Source: Propionimicrobium sp. PCR01-08-3
GTDB lineage: Bacteria; Actinomycetota; Actinomycetes; Propionibacteriales; Propionibacteriaceae
DNA: 64,000 nucleotides
Assembly: GCF_030286045.1 (NCBI RefSeq)
Contig: NZ_CP127390.1
Location: 1,054,001-1,118,000 of the forward strand
Reading direction: 5' to 3'
The translations under genes and the position numbers were made by a program. Shown in pieces: positions 27,667 to 36,486 of the stretch. Position 1 is the stretch's first letter, and each line of letters begins with the position of its first letter. The notes below the pieces were generated by a model that saw nothing but the letters and a program-made list of their open reading frames with translations, searched no databases and had not been told where the DNA came from.

Positions 27667-27947
27667 GGAACCTCTTCTGGCTGATGCCGATCACCGTCGG
27701 CATACCGGCTGTGGCGTGAAGCCGGTATCAGCCCAACCGGCTTCTGGGCCGATCATAGCGAGAGATGCCATCGGGCAGCTGTTGGTTGCCGCCCTTGCCG
27801 AACTTCGTCCGCTGGCAACCAACTTGCCCTTTTGGTCGGCTTGGAGCCGGAGAGCCTCACAACGGTTGGACGCCTCTGCGCCAGCTTGGTTGAGCCTTCC
27901 TGGCGCCGCAGTGCCGGCGTCCTTGCCCTGTCCTGGGAAAGTATCGG

Positions 27948-28454
27948 CTACGCGGCGAGCTTGGCGAGCGGCCCAAGATCGGGGACGAGCGCGCGGGCGC
28001 GGAGGAGTAGGTCGGCGGCCGCGAGAACACGTACCCGTTCATCGGTTTCTGCCGCCGTGTCATAGTGCTGTGCGAACCATGTACTGACCGCTGCCCACGA
28101 GTACATCGACCAACCGTCACCAGACAGTGAGGGAGGGAATCTCCCGGGCCCACGTTTGCCGGTCGAAAGGAGTCGAACACTCTCGTAGCTTCGTCCGACA
28201 CGTTCGGCGATCGTCTTGAGTGAGACGAGATCCTCGTCCTCAATGGCAGTAGCCCGAAACCCGGCGGTTTGGATCTGCTCGACCGCTGAGAGAATCGCAT
28301 CGATAAGGTTGTCGGCCTCGCGCGTCACGTGGATCATGGCGCGGCCGTTGCCGATCTCAGGGCTCGAGTCATCGAAGCCGACCTCGTACAGCAGGTCGAG
28401 TTCATCGTCGGTCGGCTGGCGATCCAGGTGGATCGTAAATTCCTGCAGAGGCAT
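27948..28454 (-). CDS. Putative antitoxin / DNA-binding partner of the HicA-like gene
   Basis: 168 residues from ATG 28454, with AAGGAG upstream and 12 bp after the small gene before it. The N-terminal ~70 residues look like a ferredoxin-like sensor (FTIHLDRQPTDDELDLLYEVGFDD). Residues about 78-105 form an HTH (VSLKTIAERVGRSYESVRLLSTG) and the rest is a W-rich tail (SMYSWAAVSTWFAQHY). Toxin-then-antitoxin order and small size suggest a toxin-antitoxin pair. The family was not recognised by name; moderate certainty. Confidence 0.62.
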   Translation of the reverse strand: MPLQEFTIHLDRQPTDDELDLLYEVGFDDSSPEIGNGRAMIHVTREADNLIDAILSAVEQIQTAGFRATAIEDEDLVSLKTIAERVGRSYESVRLLSTGKRGPGRFPPSLSGDGWSMYSWAAVSTWFAQHYDTAAETDERVRVLAAADLLLRARALVPDLGPLAKLAA

Positions 28455-28466
28455 CTCAGGCTCCTT

Positions 28467-28697
28467 TCAGTGTTTGTGGTTGTGCATGAAACGGCGGATG
28501 GCGTCAGCATTGTGTTCGGGCACGCGTGGGGTCGACCAGATCGGGACGGTCATGCCGCATTCGCGGCAGACGACTTTGCCCCAGCGATGACCCTTATGAA
28601 CTTCAACGACTTCGAACCAAGCATCGTTCAGTTCGTAGAGGACCTTGTTGATCGCATTCTTCGGGTGCCGGCCCTTGCTGATCACGAATTCGAGCAT
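28467..28697 (-). CDS. HicA-like small protein, putative toxin
   Basis: 76 residues from ATG 28697; the frame extends upstream but the fold starts here. Seen: a helical start (RHPKNAINKVLYEL), a beta pair ending HKGHRWGKVVCRECG, and WSTPRVPEHNADAIRRFMHNHKH, where HicA-like dsRBD-fold proteins keep a conserved His and a basic end. The CxxC pair may bind metal. HicA toxins cleave mRNA. The usual G-x-S-H of HicA is replaced by GHRW, so activity is uncertain. Followed by a DNA-binding partner at 12 bp. Confidence 0.55.
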   Translation of the reverse strand: MLEFVISKGRHPKNAINKVLYELNDAWFEVVEVHKGHRWGKVVCRECGMTVPIWSTPRVPEHNADAIRRFMHNHKH

Positions 28698-28877
28698 AGG
28701 CGAACTGTTGTGAGTATGCAACACACAGAAAGACTGCGACCGGGGTATTCGCAAGGGCGATCTTGGTGCGGGACGTAGCAACGTTGATGGGCGTCACACC
28801 CGAGCGCGTGTTGCAGTTGGCAGAATCCTCCTGATGTGGCAGTCGCGGGGTGGGTCGGGACGAGGACTGATCCGGGA

Positions 28878-29090
28878 CTACTTCGGGAGATGCGCGGTCA
28901 GCACGAACTGCAACGGCACACGATCGGGGTCGTCACGCAGCCGCCATCCGCGATCATCGTGAACCATCAGGCCGGGCCATGGGCACCACGCGGCATGGCC
29001 GTCCTCTTCGAATGAGTCGAGGACGAGTCCTGCTTCGAGCAGTGCGGAGACGATCTGTCCCAGCGAGTGATTCCGGCTCCTCAGTTCCAT
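28878..29090 (-). pseudogene. C-terminal remnant of a class I SAM-dependent methyltransferase
   Basis: The 70-residue ORF reads SRNHSLGQIVSALLEAGLVLDSFEEDGHAAWCPWPGL, then DPDRVPLQFVLTAHLPK. This is the C-terminal tail typical of small SAM methyltransferases (HxLGEIVSALLxAGL ... DPDRxPLxFxL). The SAM-binding N-terminal two thirds are absent; upstream the sequence passes directly into another gene. It is a truncated relic at the end of the nitric oxide reductase operon. Confidence 0.7.
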
Positions 29091-29263
29091 CCGAACACCA
29101 TGCAGCCGATGCCGAAAAGGATGAGGCCGCCGAACAGCGCCACGCTCAGCAGCGCGCTTTCGAGTTCTCGTGGTGGTGCGTCTTCCAGGCTGGTTTCCTG
29201 CAGCGGGTTGACGTTGGGACGGGTCTCCTCGCCTTCGGAGTTGAATTCGGCGTCCGTGCTCAT
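29081..29263 (-). CDS. Small single-pass membrane protein in the qNOR operon
   Basis: 60 residues from ATG 29263, which overlaps the stop of the gene before it. Acidic cytoplasmic N-terminus (MSTDAEFNSEGEETRPNVNP), then one membrane segment (about 38-57, LLSVALFGGLILFGIGCMVF). Last intact gene of the leftward norB operon. No family recognised; it may be an accessory subunit. Confidence 0.62.
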   Translation of the reverse strand: MSTDAEFNSEGEETRPNVNPLQETSLEDAPPRELESALLSVALFGGLILFGIGCMVFGWN

Positions 29264-29682
29264 ATCATCACCCCCAGCCGAGCCAGATCTGTTGCCAGTG
29301 CGATGGTCAGGATCACAAAGACGACGGTGATGAATGCGGTATACAGCCACCGGTCGCGATGGTCCGACTTCCAGAACCGGCGGGCGCTGACGATGCCGTT
29401 GACGAAGGCCAGCACGCAGAGCGCGAGGCTGATCGGCGCCGCGACCCAGCCGGCAAGGCCCACGATCGGCACCAGCACAGGTATGAGCAAGTAGGTGATC
29501 AGGCATCGGACGCCGGACACGAGCACCGAGATGCGGAAGGCGCGATGCGCGGCGAGACCAGAGCTTCGGTCCAGCTCCCGGACCCGGAGCAGCCGTCGCA
29601 TGAATCGGTCTGCGGCGCCGTCCGATCGGTACGCCGGCGCTTTGGCGGTCTGGACGGCAGCTACCTCGACGGGCACGTTCAT
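29260..29682 (-). CDS. Membrane protein of the qNOR operon
   Basis: 140 residues from ATG 29682, overlapping its neighbours by 4 bp on each side. A basic N-terminal 50 residues precede three or four membrane segments (about 52-70, 72-92, 112-135; LITYLLIPVLVPIVGLAGWVA). No cofactor motif is visible. Complete 4-bp overlaps through 29081-31466 show one transcript with translational coupling. Function unknown; probably works with the nitric oxide reductase or slipin. Confidence 0.68.
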   Translation of the reverse strand: MNVPVEVAAVQTAKAPAYRSDGAADRFMRRLLRVRELDRSSGLAAHRAFRISVLVSGVRCLITYLLIPVLVPIVGLAGWVAAPISLALCVLAFVNGIVSARRFWKSDHRDRWLYTAFITVVFVILTIALATDLARLGVMI

Positions 29683-29972
29683 GACGACGCACCACCCTTG
29701 TTGCCATGCAGGTGCCGCCAGAGGCGGAGACCTCCCACTACCGCGGCCAGGACGCCCACCCCGCCGATGACAATGCCGATGAACAGGCCCCAGTAGATCG
29801 GACTCAGCGTCGTATCGCCGGGCGCCCGCACCATGGAGCCGATGAGGAAGCCGAACAAGGGGGCGATGGCTGCGGTTGCCACGCCCAGCATGGTCGTCCA
29901 GAAGCCCGGCAGGGCCGGAATCAGCCGGACCGGTCGTCCTGGTGCCGCGGACGGAGCTTTCTCTTCACTCAT
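29679..29972 (-). CDS. Two-segment membrane protein of the qNOR operon
   Basis: 97 residues from ATG 29972. Cytoplasmic start MSEEKAPSAAPGRPVRLIP, then two hydrophobic segments (about 26-46 and 58-82, GLFIGIVIGGVGVLAAVVGGL) ending in a basic tail. It overlaps the slipin gene by 4 bp. No recognised family. Confidence 0.66.
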   Translation of the reverse strand: MSEEKAPSAAPGRPVRLIPALPGFWTTMLGVATAAIAPLFGFLIGSMVRAPGDTTLSPIYWGLFIGIVIGGVGVLAAVVGGLRLWRHLHGNKGGASS

Positions 29973-30835
29973 CGGGATCGACCTTCCGCGCGATCATCGA
30001 CCACGGCCAAGTTGTGCTGCTCGGGCGTGGTCTCGGGCATCTCTTTGTTCTCGGCTGCCGTAGCAGGGTGGGTATTGAATTGCTCCGCTGCTTTCACCAG
30101 CGGTCCGACAATGTCCATCGGCAGTGGGAAGACAACGGTGGAGTTCTGATCGGCCCCTAATTCCAGCAGGGTCTGGAGGTAGCGAAGCTGCAGCGATGAC
30201 GGTGCCTCGCTGAGCGTCAGCGCTGCGTCCCGCAGCTCCTTGGAGGCCTGCAGTTCACCGTGTGCGCTGATCACCTTGGCCCGGCGCTCCCGTTCCGCCT
30301 CGGCCTCGCGGGCCATGGCGCGCTGCATGATCTCCGGGATCTCGACGTCCTTGATTTCCACCACAGACACTTCGACGCCCCAGGATTCGGTCTGCCGGGC
30401 GATCGATCGGGCCAGGTCCTCATTGAGGTCGGTGCGGTGTGCGAGCAGGGTATCCAGGTCGGCGCGGCCCACGACGGAGCGGAGCGTGGTCTGGGCGAAC
30501 TGCGATGTCGCGACGGCGTGGTTTTCGACCGACATCACCGATTGCACCGGGTCGGCGACTTTGAACATCACGACGGCATTGACGCGAGCTGTCACGTTGT
30601 CGCGCGTGATCACTTCCTGTGGGGGGATGGTGAGCGTCACGACGCGCAAATCCACCCGCACGATCTTGTCCAGGAAGGGCAGCACGACCACGATCCCCGG
30701 CCCGAGTGCCCCGCGCAGCCGGCCCAGGCGGAATGCGACCACGCGTTCATACTCGCGCACGATACGCAACGACACGACCGCCAAGAGGACGAGGACAACC
30801 CCGATCACGATGGCAGCGATGAATTGACTAGGCAT
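29969..30835 (-). CDS. SPFH/slipin (stomatin-like) membrane protein
   Basis: 288 residues from ATG 30835. An N-terminal membrane anchor (FIAAIVIGVVLVLLAVVSL) is followed by the SPFH domain: VREYERVVAFRLGRLRGALGPGI, then VDLRVVTLTIPPQEVITRDNVTARV (in part IPPQEVITRDNV) and an EAEAERERRAKVI coiled coil. Slipins assemble membrane microdomains and often pair with a NfeD protease; no NfeD gene is here. Instead it sits inside a nitric oxide reductase operon, overlapping its neighbours on both sides. Confidence 0.93.
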   Translation of the reverse strand: MPSQFIAAIVIGVVLVLLAVVSLRIVREYERVVAFRLGRLRGALGPGIVVVLPFLDKIVRVDLRVVTLTIPPQEVITRDNVTARVNAVVMFKVADPVQSVMSVENHAVATSQFAQTTLRSVVGRADLDTLLAHRTDLNEDLARSIARQTESWGVEVSVVEIKDVEIPEIMQRAMAREAEAERERRAKVISAHGELQASKELRDAALTLSEAPSSLQLRYLQTLLELGADQNSTVVFPLPMDIVGPLVKAAEQFNTHPATAAENKEMPETTPEQHNLAVVDDRAEGRSR

Positions 30836-31466
30836 GGTGCTCAGGTTCCCTTCGATCGGAGGCATAGGTGGTGCGGCGGCGCGCGAGAGCAATGGCTGCA
30901 GCCGTCCGGTCCTCGGCATTCTCGTCCACTGATTTCAGCAGGACGCCATGAGGGTCGGCCGGAGTACGACGCAGGTGTGCCCACAACGGCAGCGAGATCA
31001 AACCATTCACCAGGGCTACGGCCAGCAGCAGAGCCTGGCTGCTCCAATGGTCCACGTTGAAGGCGGTGACCAGCGGCCAGAGCACCGCCAGCACCGTGAC
31101 CGCGCACGCGATACCGCGGTGGAATCGTGCCGATTCCGACGCGGGCCAGGTGTCCACTTCACGGCGCATCTCGCGGCCATCGTCGGAGTCGGTGCAGGAG
31201 CCCTTGACCGGGCAGGAGTTGCACACGCTCGGGCTTCCCCGATAGCGCATGACGCGGTTCTGTGGGTCGAAGGACTGCGCCCACAGCCATTGGTCCTCGG
31301 GACACAGCCACGCGTCATGCTCCTTGTGATACTTGAACCCGGGTGCCCGCGTGTCTTCCAGAGTGAGGTGAGCGCGCCGGGAAAGCAGGTCGATGCCGTA
31401 CGCGATGAGGACGAGCACAATGCCATAGCCGGCAGCCAGCCAAGCCATCACTTCCACGCTGTTCAT
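30828..31466 (-). CDS. Cys-rich membrane protein next to qNOR
   Basis: 212 residues from ATG 31466, overlapping the norB stop (ATGA), with AAGGAGG upstream. One N-terminal membrane segment, a soluble loop with Cys residues in CPEDQWLW and CNSCPVKGSC, then two more segments (about 118-160). The Cys spacing resembles the small metal-binding C-terminal ribbon of some transposases, but here it sits in a membrane protein. It could bind zinc or iron-sulfur and sense or handle NO. Role is inference. Confidence 0.65.
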   Translation of the reverse strand: MNSVEVMAWLAAGYGIVLVLIAYGIDLLSRRAHLTLEDTRAPGFKYHKEHDAWLCPEDQWLWAQSFDPQNRVMRYRGSPSVCNSCPVKGSCTDSDDGREMRREVDTWPASESARFHRGIACAVTVLAVLWPLVTAFNVDHWSSQALLLAVALVNGLISLPLWAHLRRTPADPHGVLLKSVDENAEDRTAAAIALARRRTTYASDRREPEHHA

Positions 31467-33853
31467 GGCGCCGGTTCCTCCTTGGCCCCGCTCCGGCGAT
31501 CCGAGGCATAGCCGCTGGATGAGGACTTCGCCTCACCGGTGCGGTCATGGCGGGCCTGCTGGTGTTCTTCGACGAACAGGGTCTCGGGTTCCATCCGGGT
31601 GACGGTCGCCTTGATTCCGTATCGGACGCCGAGCCAGGCGTGCCACAGGAACGGCAGGACGCCGAGGAGGAGGAGCACGTCACCGGGTAGCCGCATCCAC
31701 TCCAGCACGGCATTCCCTGGCTGGGCGATGTAGCCGAGGCTGCGGGCTTCGTAGTATCCCTCGCTCACCGAATGCCACAGCTGCAGGACGCCGAGTGGCA
31801 GCAGCGTTGCGAACACCATCCAGGCCAGGCCGAGGTTCAGTGACCAGAACGAGAACTTGGCGAGGCGGTCGGACCACCGCTCGGGCGGGACGATGTACCT
31901 CAGGGCGAACAGCGCGAGACCTACCGCGAGCATCCCGTAGACGCCCATCATTGCGCCGTGTGCGTGATTGGCGGTCAGTGCGGTCCCGATCTGATAGTAC
32001 GAGACGATCGGCAGATTGATCAGGAAGCCGAAGATGCCTGCCCCGACGAAGTTCCAGAAGCCGACAGCCACCAAGAACATCACCGCCCATCGGTGCGGGA
32101 ACGGGGCCTTGCTGTGGGCTTCCTGCCGCGATCCGAGTTGCAGGAAGGTCCAGGCCTCCACCGTGAGGAAGGTCAGTGGGATGACCTCGAGCGCGGAGAA
32201 GAACGCGCCCAGCGCCATGTGCTCGACCGGCGTCCCGGAGAAGTACAGGTGATGCATCGTGCCGATGACCCCACCCACCGAGTAGAGGATGACGTCGAGG
32301 AAGATGATCTGGATCGCGATCTTGCGCCGTACCACGCCGAGCATGACGAAGATGTAGGCGACCATCACCGTGGTGAACAGTTCGAGGAAGTCCTCAACCC
32401 ACAGATGGACGACCCAGAACCGCCAGAACTCGGCGACGGTGAGGTGGCTGTCGTTCGTGGCGAGTAGGCCGACGGCATAGAAGGCCGGGATTGCCAGCCC
32501 CGCGTACAGGAACAGCCACGGCATGCTGAACTTGGATTCGGTTCGCAGCCGCGATCGGATGGCGCGATAGATCATCAGAATCCAGAGGAACAGCCCGACG
32601 ACCAGCAGGATCTGCCAGAACCGTGGCAGGTCGAGATATTCCCACTGCTGGTCGAAGAAGATGGATCCCTTGGCCCAGTCGGGGCCGAAGGTGCTGATCG
32701 CGGTTCCGGCGAGAGTGCCGCCGACGACTATCGCCAACGCCCCGAGCAAACCGTAGGCCAGCACATGCTGTCGGCGCGGTTCGCGGCCCGAGATGATCGG
32801 GGCCAGGAAGAGTGCGGCGGCAAGGAAGGCCGCTGCCGTCCAGAACAAGGAGAGTTGGACGTGCCAGGTCCGGGCGAGGTTGTACGGCAGGAGTTGGGCG
32901 AGATCCAGGCCGAAGAAGCCGGACAGGTCGGCCCGGTAGTGCTCGACCGCAGCTCCGAGGAGGGCCTGGCCCAGGAATAGCAGGGCGACGACGAAGAAGA
33001 ACCATGCTGTGGCCCGCTGCGTCTTGGTGATTCCGACGGTACCGGGCTGGAGGAAGGAAAGAGTCGGTGCTTCGCTGCCGTGCCAGCCGATGGACTTGCT
33101 CCACCGGCCGTAAAGCGCGAACAGGGCACCGAGGCCCGCAAGCAGGGCGATCAGGGACATCGCGGACCAGACCAGGATGTCTGCTGATGGTCGATTGTCG
33201 ACGCGCGGCTCGGCCGGCCAGTTGTTCGTATATGAGTAGTTGTGGCCCGGACGCTCCGCCGCGGCCGCCCATGCCGTCCACGCGAAGAAGCTGGTGAGCT
33301 CGTGGATCTCCTGTGGGTCGGTGACCACCGACGGGATCAGCCCATGTTCGGTGGTGGGGACGCCGAAGTACTCCGCGTAGTACTCCACGGCCGCCTCGAA
33401 GGCACTGATCTGCTCTTCGGTGAATACCAGGGTGCCGGTCGTCTCGTCGAAGCGGTTGGTGCGCATCATGTCGACGACTGCTTCGGCCGGGTCGGCCACG
33501 CCTTGTTCCCGCAGTGCTGCGAGCACATGTTCACTCGACGTGCGCAGATACTCGGCGGTGTAGTCGGGCCCGAGGTAGGCGCCGTGACCGACGATGGAGC
33601 CGAACTGCTGGAGGCCACGCCGTAGAAAGATCTCTTGGCCTGCGGTGATGTCGTCACCGGTGAAGACCACCTCGCCGTCGGAGCTCACCACCTGCCGCGG
33701 TTGTGGCATGGAGTCGCTGTAGGTGCGGAACGCCAGCACTCCCATCACGAAGAACCCGAAGATCAGTACCAAGGCGACACCTTGAACCCATGCCTTCGAG
33801 ATCGCGATCTCTGCCTTCGAGGGCTGCTGGAGACCCTTGCCGTTGATGCTCAC
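31463..33853 (-). CDS. norB: Quinol-dependent nitric oxide reductase (qNOR)
   Basis: 796 residues, full length for a single-subunit qNOR with fused NorC-like N-terminal extension. It reduces NO to nitrous oxide using quinol in the cytoplasmic membrane. The N-terminal domain has GQEIFLRRGLQQFGSIVGHGAYLGPDYTAEYL (in part GHGAYLGPDYTAEY), and about 13 more membrane segments follow. Candidate haem and non-haem iron ligands lie in ARTWHVQLSLFW, VVHLWVEDFLELF, GTMHHLYFSG and LTANHAHGAMMG. First gene of a six-gene operon. Probably used for NO detoxification. Confidence 0.95.
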   Translation of the reverse strand: MSINGKGLQQPSKAEIAISKAWVQGVALVLIFGFFVMGVLAFRTYSDSMPQPRQVVSSDGEVVFTGDDITAGQEIFLRRGLQQFGSIVGHGAYLGPDYTAEYLRTSSEHVLAALREQGVADPAEAVVDMMRTNRFDETTGTLVFTEEQISAFEAAVEYYAEYFGVPTTEHGLIPSVVTDPQEIHELTSFFAWTAWAAAAERPGHNYSYTNNWPAEPRVDNRPSADILVWSAMSLIALLAGLGALFALYGRWSKSIGWHGSEAPTLSFLQPGTVGITKTQRATAWFFFVVALLFLGQALLGAAVEHYRADLSGFFGLDLAQLLPYNLARTWHVQLSLFWTAAAFLAAALFLAPIISGREPRRQHVLAYGLLGALAIVVGGTLAGTAISTFGPDWAKGSIFFDQQWEYLDLPRFWQILLVVGLFLWILMIYRAIRSRLRTESKFSMPWLFLYAGLAIPAFYAVGLLATNDSHLTVAEFWRFWVVHLWVEDFLELFTTVMVAYIFVMLGVVRRKIAIQIIFLDVILYSVGGVIGTMHHLYFSGTPVEHMALGAFFSALEVIPLTFLTVEAWTFLQLGSRQEAHSKAPFPHRWAVMFLVAVGFWNFVGAGIFGFLINLPIVSYYQIGTALTANHAHGAMMGVYGMLAVGLALFALRYIVPPERWSDRLAKFSFWSLNLGLAWMVFATLLPLGVLQLWHSVSEGYYEARSLGYIAQPGNAVLEWMRLPGDVLLLLGVLPFLWHAWLGVRYGIKATVTRMEPETLFVEEHQQARHDRTGEAKSSSSGYASDRRSGAKEEPAP

Positions 33854-33902
33854 GCCAGATCCACCTTCCGTGCCGACCGACGATGTCTCGCGGTAAGAAG
33901 CC

Positions 33903-33927
33903 GTACTGATTGGGTACCGATCAGCAC
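33903..33927. promoter_or_regulatory. Inverted repeat upstream of norB
   Basis: GTACTGAT (33903-33910) and ATCAGCAC (33920-33927) match at 7 of 8 pairs around a 9-bp spacer, 50 bp before the norB start. It is a candidate NO-responsive operator; the regulator is unknown and no regulator gene adjoins. The rest of 33928-34279 has no gene; it contains an AT-rich tract at 33958-33980 and a GC-rich hairpin at 34215-34232. Confidence 0.45.
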
Positions 33928-34282
33928 ACCTTAAGCCGCCGACGAGTAATTTGCACAGGTTTTTTGGAAAAATAATCTCACCTACCGCGCCGACGGGCAG
34001 AGGTGCCGACCTCCGGCCCGTCCGAGATGGCCGTCACAAAGCCGGGAATTGTTCCGGATCAACCGTCGAGGTCATCCGGAGGGATCCTGGTGAGAGGATC
34101 GGGGCGAGCAGCGGGGAGCCGACAGTTGATGATGAATTGCCAGGCTGCGTCGCGAGGTCGCTTAACGGATGCGAGCGAATGAGATCTTGAAATGACTTCT
34201 TTCGCGTCTGCAGAGCCCGGCCGTAGCCGGGCGTGAGCACAGAGCTCCGCCGATGTCGGTTGTTCGAATAAAGCAATTTTGG

Positions 34283-34356
34283 TGGGCGCAGTCGGACTCG
34301 AACCAACGACCTGCTGCTTGTAAGGCAGCTGCTCTAACCAACTGAGCTATGCGCCC
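34283..34356 (-). tRNA. tRNA-Val (UAC)
   Basis: On the minus strand, acceptor arms GGGCGCA and TGCGCCC pair perfectly, the D arm contains AGCTCAGTTGG, the anticodon stem is GCTGC/GCAGC with loop CTTACAA (anticodon TAC), and the T arm is GGTTCGAGTCC. A CCA follows in the DNA (34280-34282). All standard parts are present. Confidence 0.95.
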
Positions 34357-34369
34357 CGCGCGCTAGATA

Positions 34370-34843
34370 CTAGCCGATGTTGATGCGCGCCTTCACCAGG
34401 GTGGCGACGGTCTTGCCGTCCGCCTGGCCCGCGACCTTCTCATTGACGGCCTTCACGATGCTGCCCATCTGACGCATGGTTGGCTTCGCTCCAAGCTCGG
34501 CTTCGGTAGCGGCCATCTGCGCGTCCACGATCGCGGTCAGTTCCGCCTCACTGAGTTGCTTGGGCAGATAGCGTCCCAAGAACTCTGCCTCGGCGGCCTC
34601 CTTCTCGGCGAGTTCCGGACGCCCCGCAGCGGCGTAAGTCTCGGCGGATTCCGTGCGCGAGTGCTGCTCCTTGGTCAGTACCTTGATCTCCTCGGCTTCA
34701 CTCAGATCATGAGCTTCATCACCGGCGACCTCGGCGTATTGAATTGCCGCCAGGGCCATCCGGATCGTCGACTTCGCGAAATCATCGCGCTGCTTCATCG
34801 CAGTAGTCAGATCCTTGCGCAACTGATTCTTGATATCACCCAC
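34370..34843 (-). CDS. GatB/YqeY domain protein
   Basis: 157 residues from GTG 34843, with GAGGAG upstream. The family start (GDIKNQLRKDLTTAMKQRD) and the tail KPTMRQMGSIVKAVNEKVAGQADGKTVATLVK (in part MRQMGSIVKAVNEKV) are typical. The family resembles the C-terminal domain of GatB and is suggested to bind tRNA. It lies 14 bp downstream of the tRNA-Val 5' end, in the same orientation and further along, so unlinked transcription is likely. Confidence 0.88.
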   Translation of the reverse strand: MGDIKNQLRKDLTTAMKQRDDFAKSTIRMALAAIQYAEVAGDEAHDLSEAEEIKVLTKEQHSRTESAETYAAAGRPELAEKEAAEAEFLGRYLPKQLSEAELTAIVDAQMAATEAELGAKPTMRQMGSIVKAVNEKVAGQADGKTVATLVKARINIG

Positions 34844-35130
34844 GGGTTTTCTCCTCAATCGAGACGGCACCGTCCATTGTTTCACGTTCGATCCCACCCC
34901 GACCGCAGGAGTTCGTTCGAGTCGTGCAGCGGGGGAGCGTAAGCATGACAACAGTCGATGCCTGACCGCAGCCCGGCAGGAGTGCGGGAGGAGGCCTCCT
35001 GGATTGAACCACGTTGCGAGGCGTGACTCGGCTTGCAGCACCCTTTCGTGCTGGTGGCGCGGATCGCCTTGCCGACGTGGTCTGAGAGCCTGACGGGCTA
35101 TGCGGACATTCTCATTTGAGATATACGCCA

Positions 35131-35187
35131 GCTCCCGCACCTTCTACGTGCTCCCGCACCTTCTACGTGCTCCTGGAACTTTTACGT
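35131..35187. repeat. Three tandem 19-bp repeats upstream of prfB
   Basis: GCTCCCGCACCTTCTACGT occurs at 35131-35149 and exactly again at 35150-35168; a third unit at 35169-35187 keeps about three quarters of the bases. Each unit contains GCAC-N7-GTGC at its junction. They end 54 bp before the prfB start. No gene is seen in 34844-35240. Confidence 0.7.
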
Positions 35188-35240
35188 GGGCCAGATCGTG
35201 TACTGGTTGCGGTTATGCGCAGACGGTAGACTTTCGGTTC

Positions 35241-36350
35241 GTGGCAGTTGCAGATCTCCCCGATACCATCCATGAACTCGACCGGTCGCTGACGTCGATC
35301 GAGGCCGTTGTCGACCCCGCGAAGAAGAAGGACGAGATCTCCAGGCTTGAGAAGGAAGCCGCCGCCCCCGACCTGTGGAACGACCAGGCGAACGCGCAGC
35401 GAGTAACCAGCAGGTTGTCCAGGCTTCAGGCCGATGTCGAACGCGTCGAAGGCCTGCGGCAGCGGCTGGACGATGCACAGGTGCTCCTCGAACTCGCCGC
35501 CGAGGAGGGCGACAAGGACTCGTCCGCCGAGGTCGAGCGTGAGGTCGGCGCACTGAAGACGGAGATCGAAGCACTCGAGGTGCGAACGCTGCTGAGCGGC
35601 GAGTACGACGAACGAGATGCGTTGGTGACCATCCGCTCCGAAGCCGGGGGCGTGGACGCGGCAGACTTCGCGTCCATGCTGCTTCGGATGTACGAACGCT
35701 GGGCCGAGCGGCATGACTACTCGACCGAGGTCTACGACATCAGCTACGCCGAAGAAGCCGGCATCAAGTCGGCCACCTTCACCGTGAAATCGCCCTACGC
35801 GTACGGCACACTGTCGGTCGAACAGGGTACCCACCGGCTGGTGCGGATCAGCCCGTTCGACAACCAGGGACGTCGCCAGACGAGCTTTGCGGGCGTCGAG
35901 GTCCTGCCGGTGGTGGAGGAAACCGACCACATCGACATCCCCGAAGCAGACATCCGCGTCGACGTCTTCCGCAGCTCCGGACCAGGCGGCCAATCGGTCA
36001 ACACTACCGACTCTGCGGTGCGCATCACCCATCTGCCGACCGGACTGGTCGTCAGCTGCCAGAACGAGAAGAGCCAGATTCAGAACAAGGCTGCCGCGCT
36101 GCGCGTCCTGCAGGCCCGGTTGTTGGAGAAGGCCCGCCTCGATCGCGAGGCCGAGATGAACGCCTTGAAGTCGGACGGCAACTCGTGGGGCTCGCAGATG
36201 CGCAGCTACGTGCTGCACCCTTATCAGATGGTCAAGGACCTGCGCACCAACTACGAGACCGGAAACGTCGATGCCGTCTTCGACGGAGAAATCGACTCCT
36301 TCATCGATGCCGGCATCCGCTGGCGCCGCCAGGAGGAGAACGCCGCCTGA
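35241..36350 (+). CDS. prfB: Peptide chain release factor 2
   Basis: 369 residues from GTG 35241. It frees finished proteins at UGA and UAA stops. GGQ is at 249-251 and the stop-recognition SPF lies in [10 protein letters not shown]. Unlike E. coli, no internal stop or CTTTGA slip site is present, so RF2 is not autoregulated by frameshifting here. There is no clear ribosome site; TAGACT at 35227-35232 sits where a -10 would place transcription at or near the GTG, so a leaderless mRNA is possible (inference). Confidence 0.96.
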   Translation: MAVADLPDTIHELDRSLTSIEAVVDPAKKKDEISRLEKEAAAPDLWNDQANAQRVTSRLSRLQADVERVEGLRQRLDDAQVLLELAAEEGDKDSSAEVEREVGALKTEIEALEVRTLLSGEYDERDALVTIRSEAGGVDAADFASMLLRMYERWAERHDYSTEVYDISYAEEAGIKSATFTVKSPYAYGTLSVEQGTHRLVRISPFDNQGRRQTSFAGVEVLPVVEETDHIDIPEADIRVDVFRSSGPGGQSVNTTDSAVRITHLPTGLVVSCQNEKSQIQNKAAALRVLQARLLEKARLDREAEMNALKSDGNSWGSQMRSYVLHPYQMVKDLRTNYETGNVDAVFDGEIDSFIDAGIRWRRQEENAA

Positions 36351-36486
36351 TCTATGGCGTGGCGAGTTGCTCCGCGAATACAACCGTTTACACTCATGAC
36401 GTGGACTGAGAGTTTCTCAGGAATTGTGGCATGCGTGCTGCCGGAGAAGTCTCTCGCCTTCCAAACGCTACGAACAGGACGGTCAC

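Noticed and set aside
27581-28087. 168-residue rightward ORF between the DUF5343 and HTH genes
   Set aside because: Low-complexity Arg/Ala composition, antisense to genes on both sides, no ribosome site.
34215-34232. GC hairpin GCCCGGC-CGTA-GCCGGGC downstream of tRNA-Val
   Set aside because: Perfect stem but no T-run on either strand and about 50 bp from the tRNA; not claimed as a terminator.
35207-35232. TTGCGG and TAGACT as a prfB promoter pair
   Set aside because: The 14-nt spacing is too short for a normal sigma-70-type promoter; only the -10-like box is mentioned.
35163-36383. 406-residue ORF antisense to prfB
   Set aside because: Shadow of prfB.
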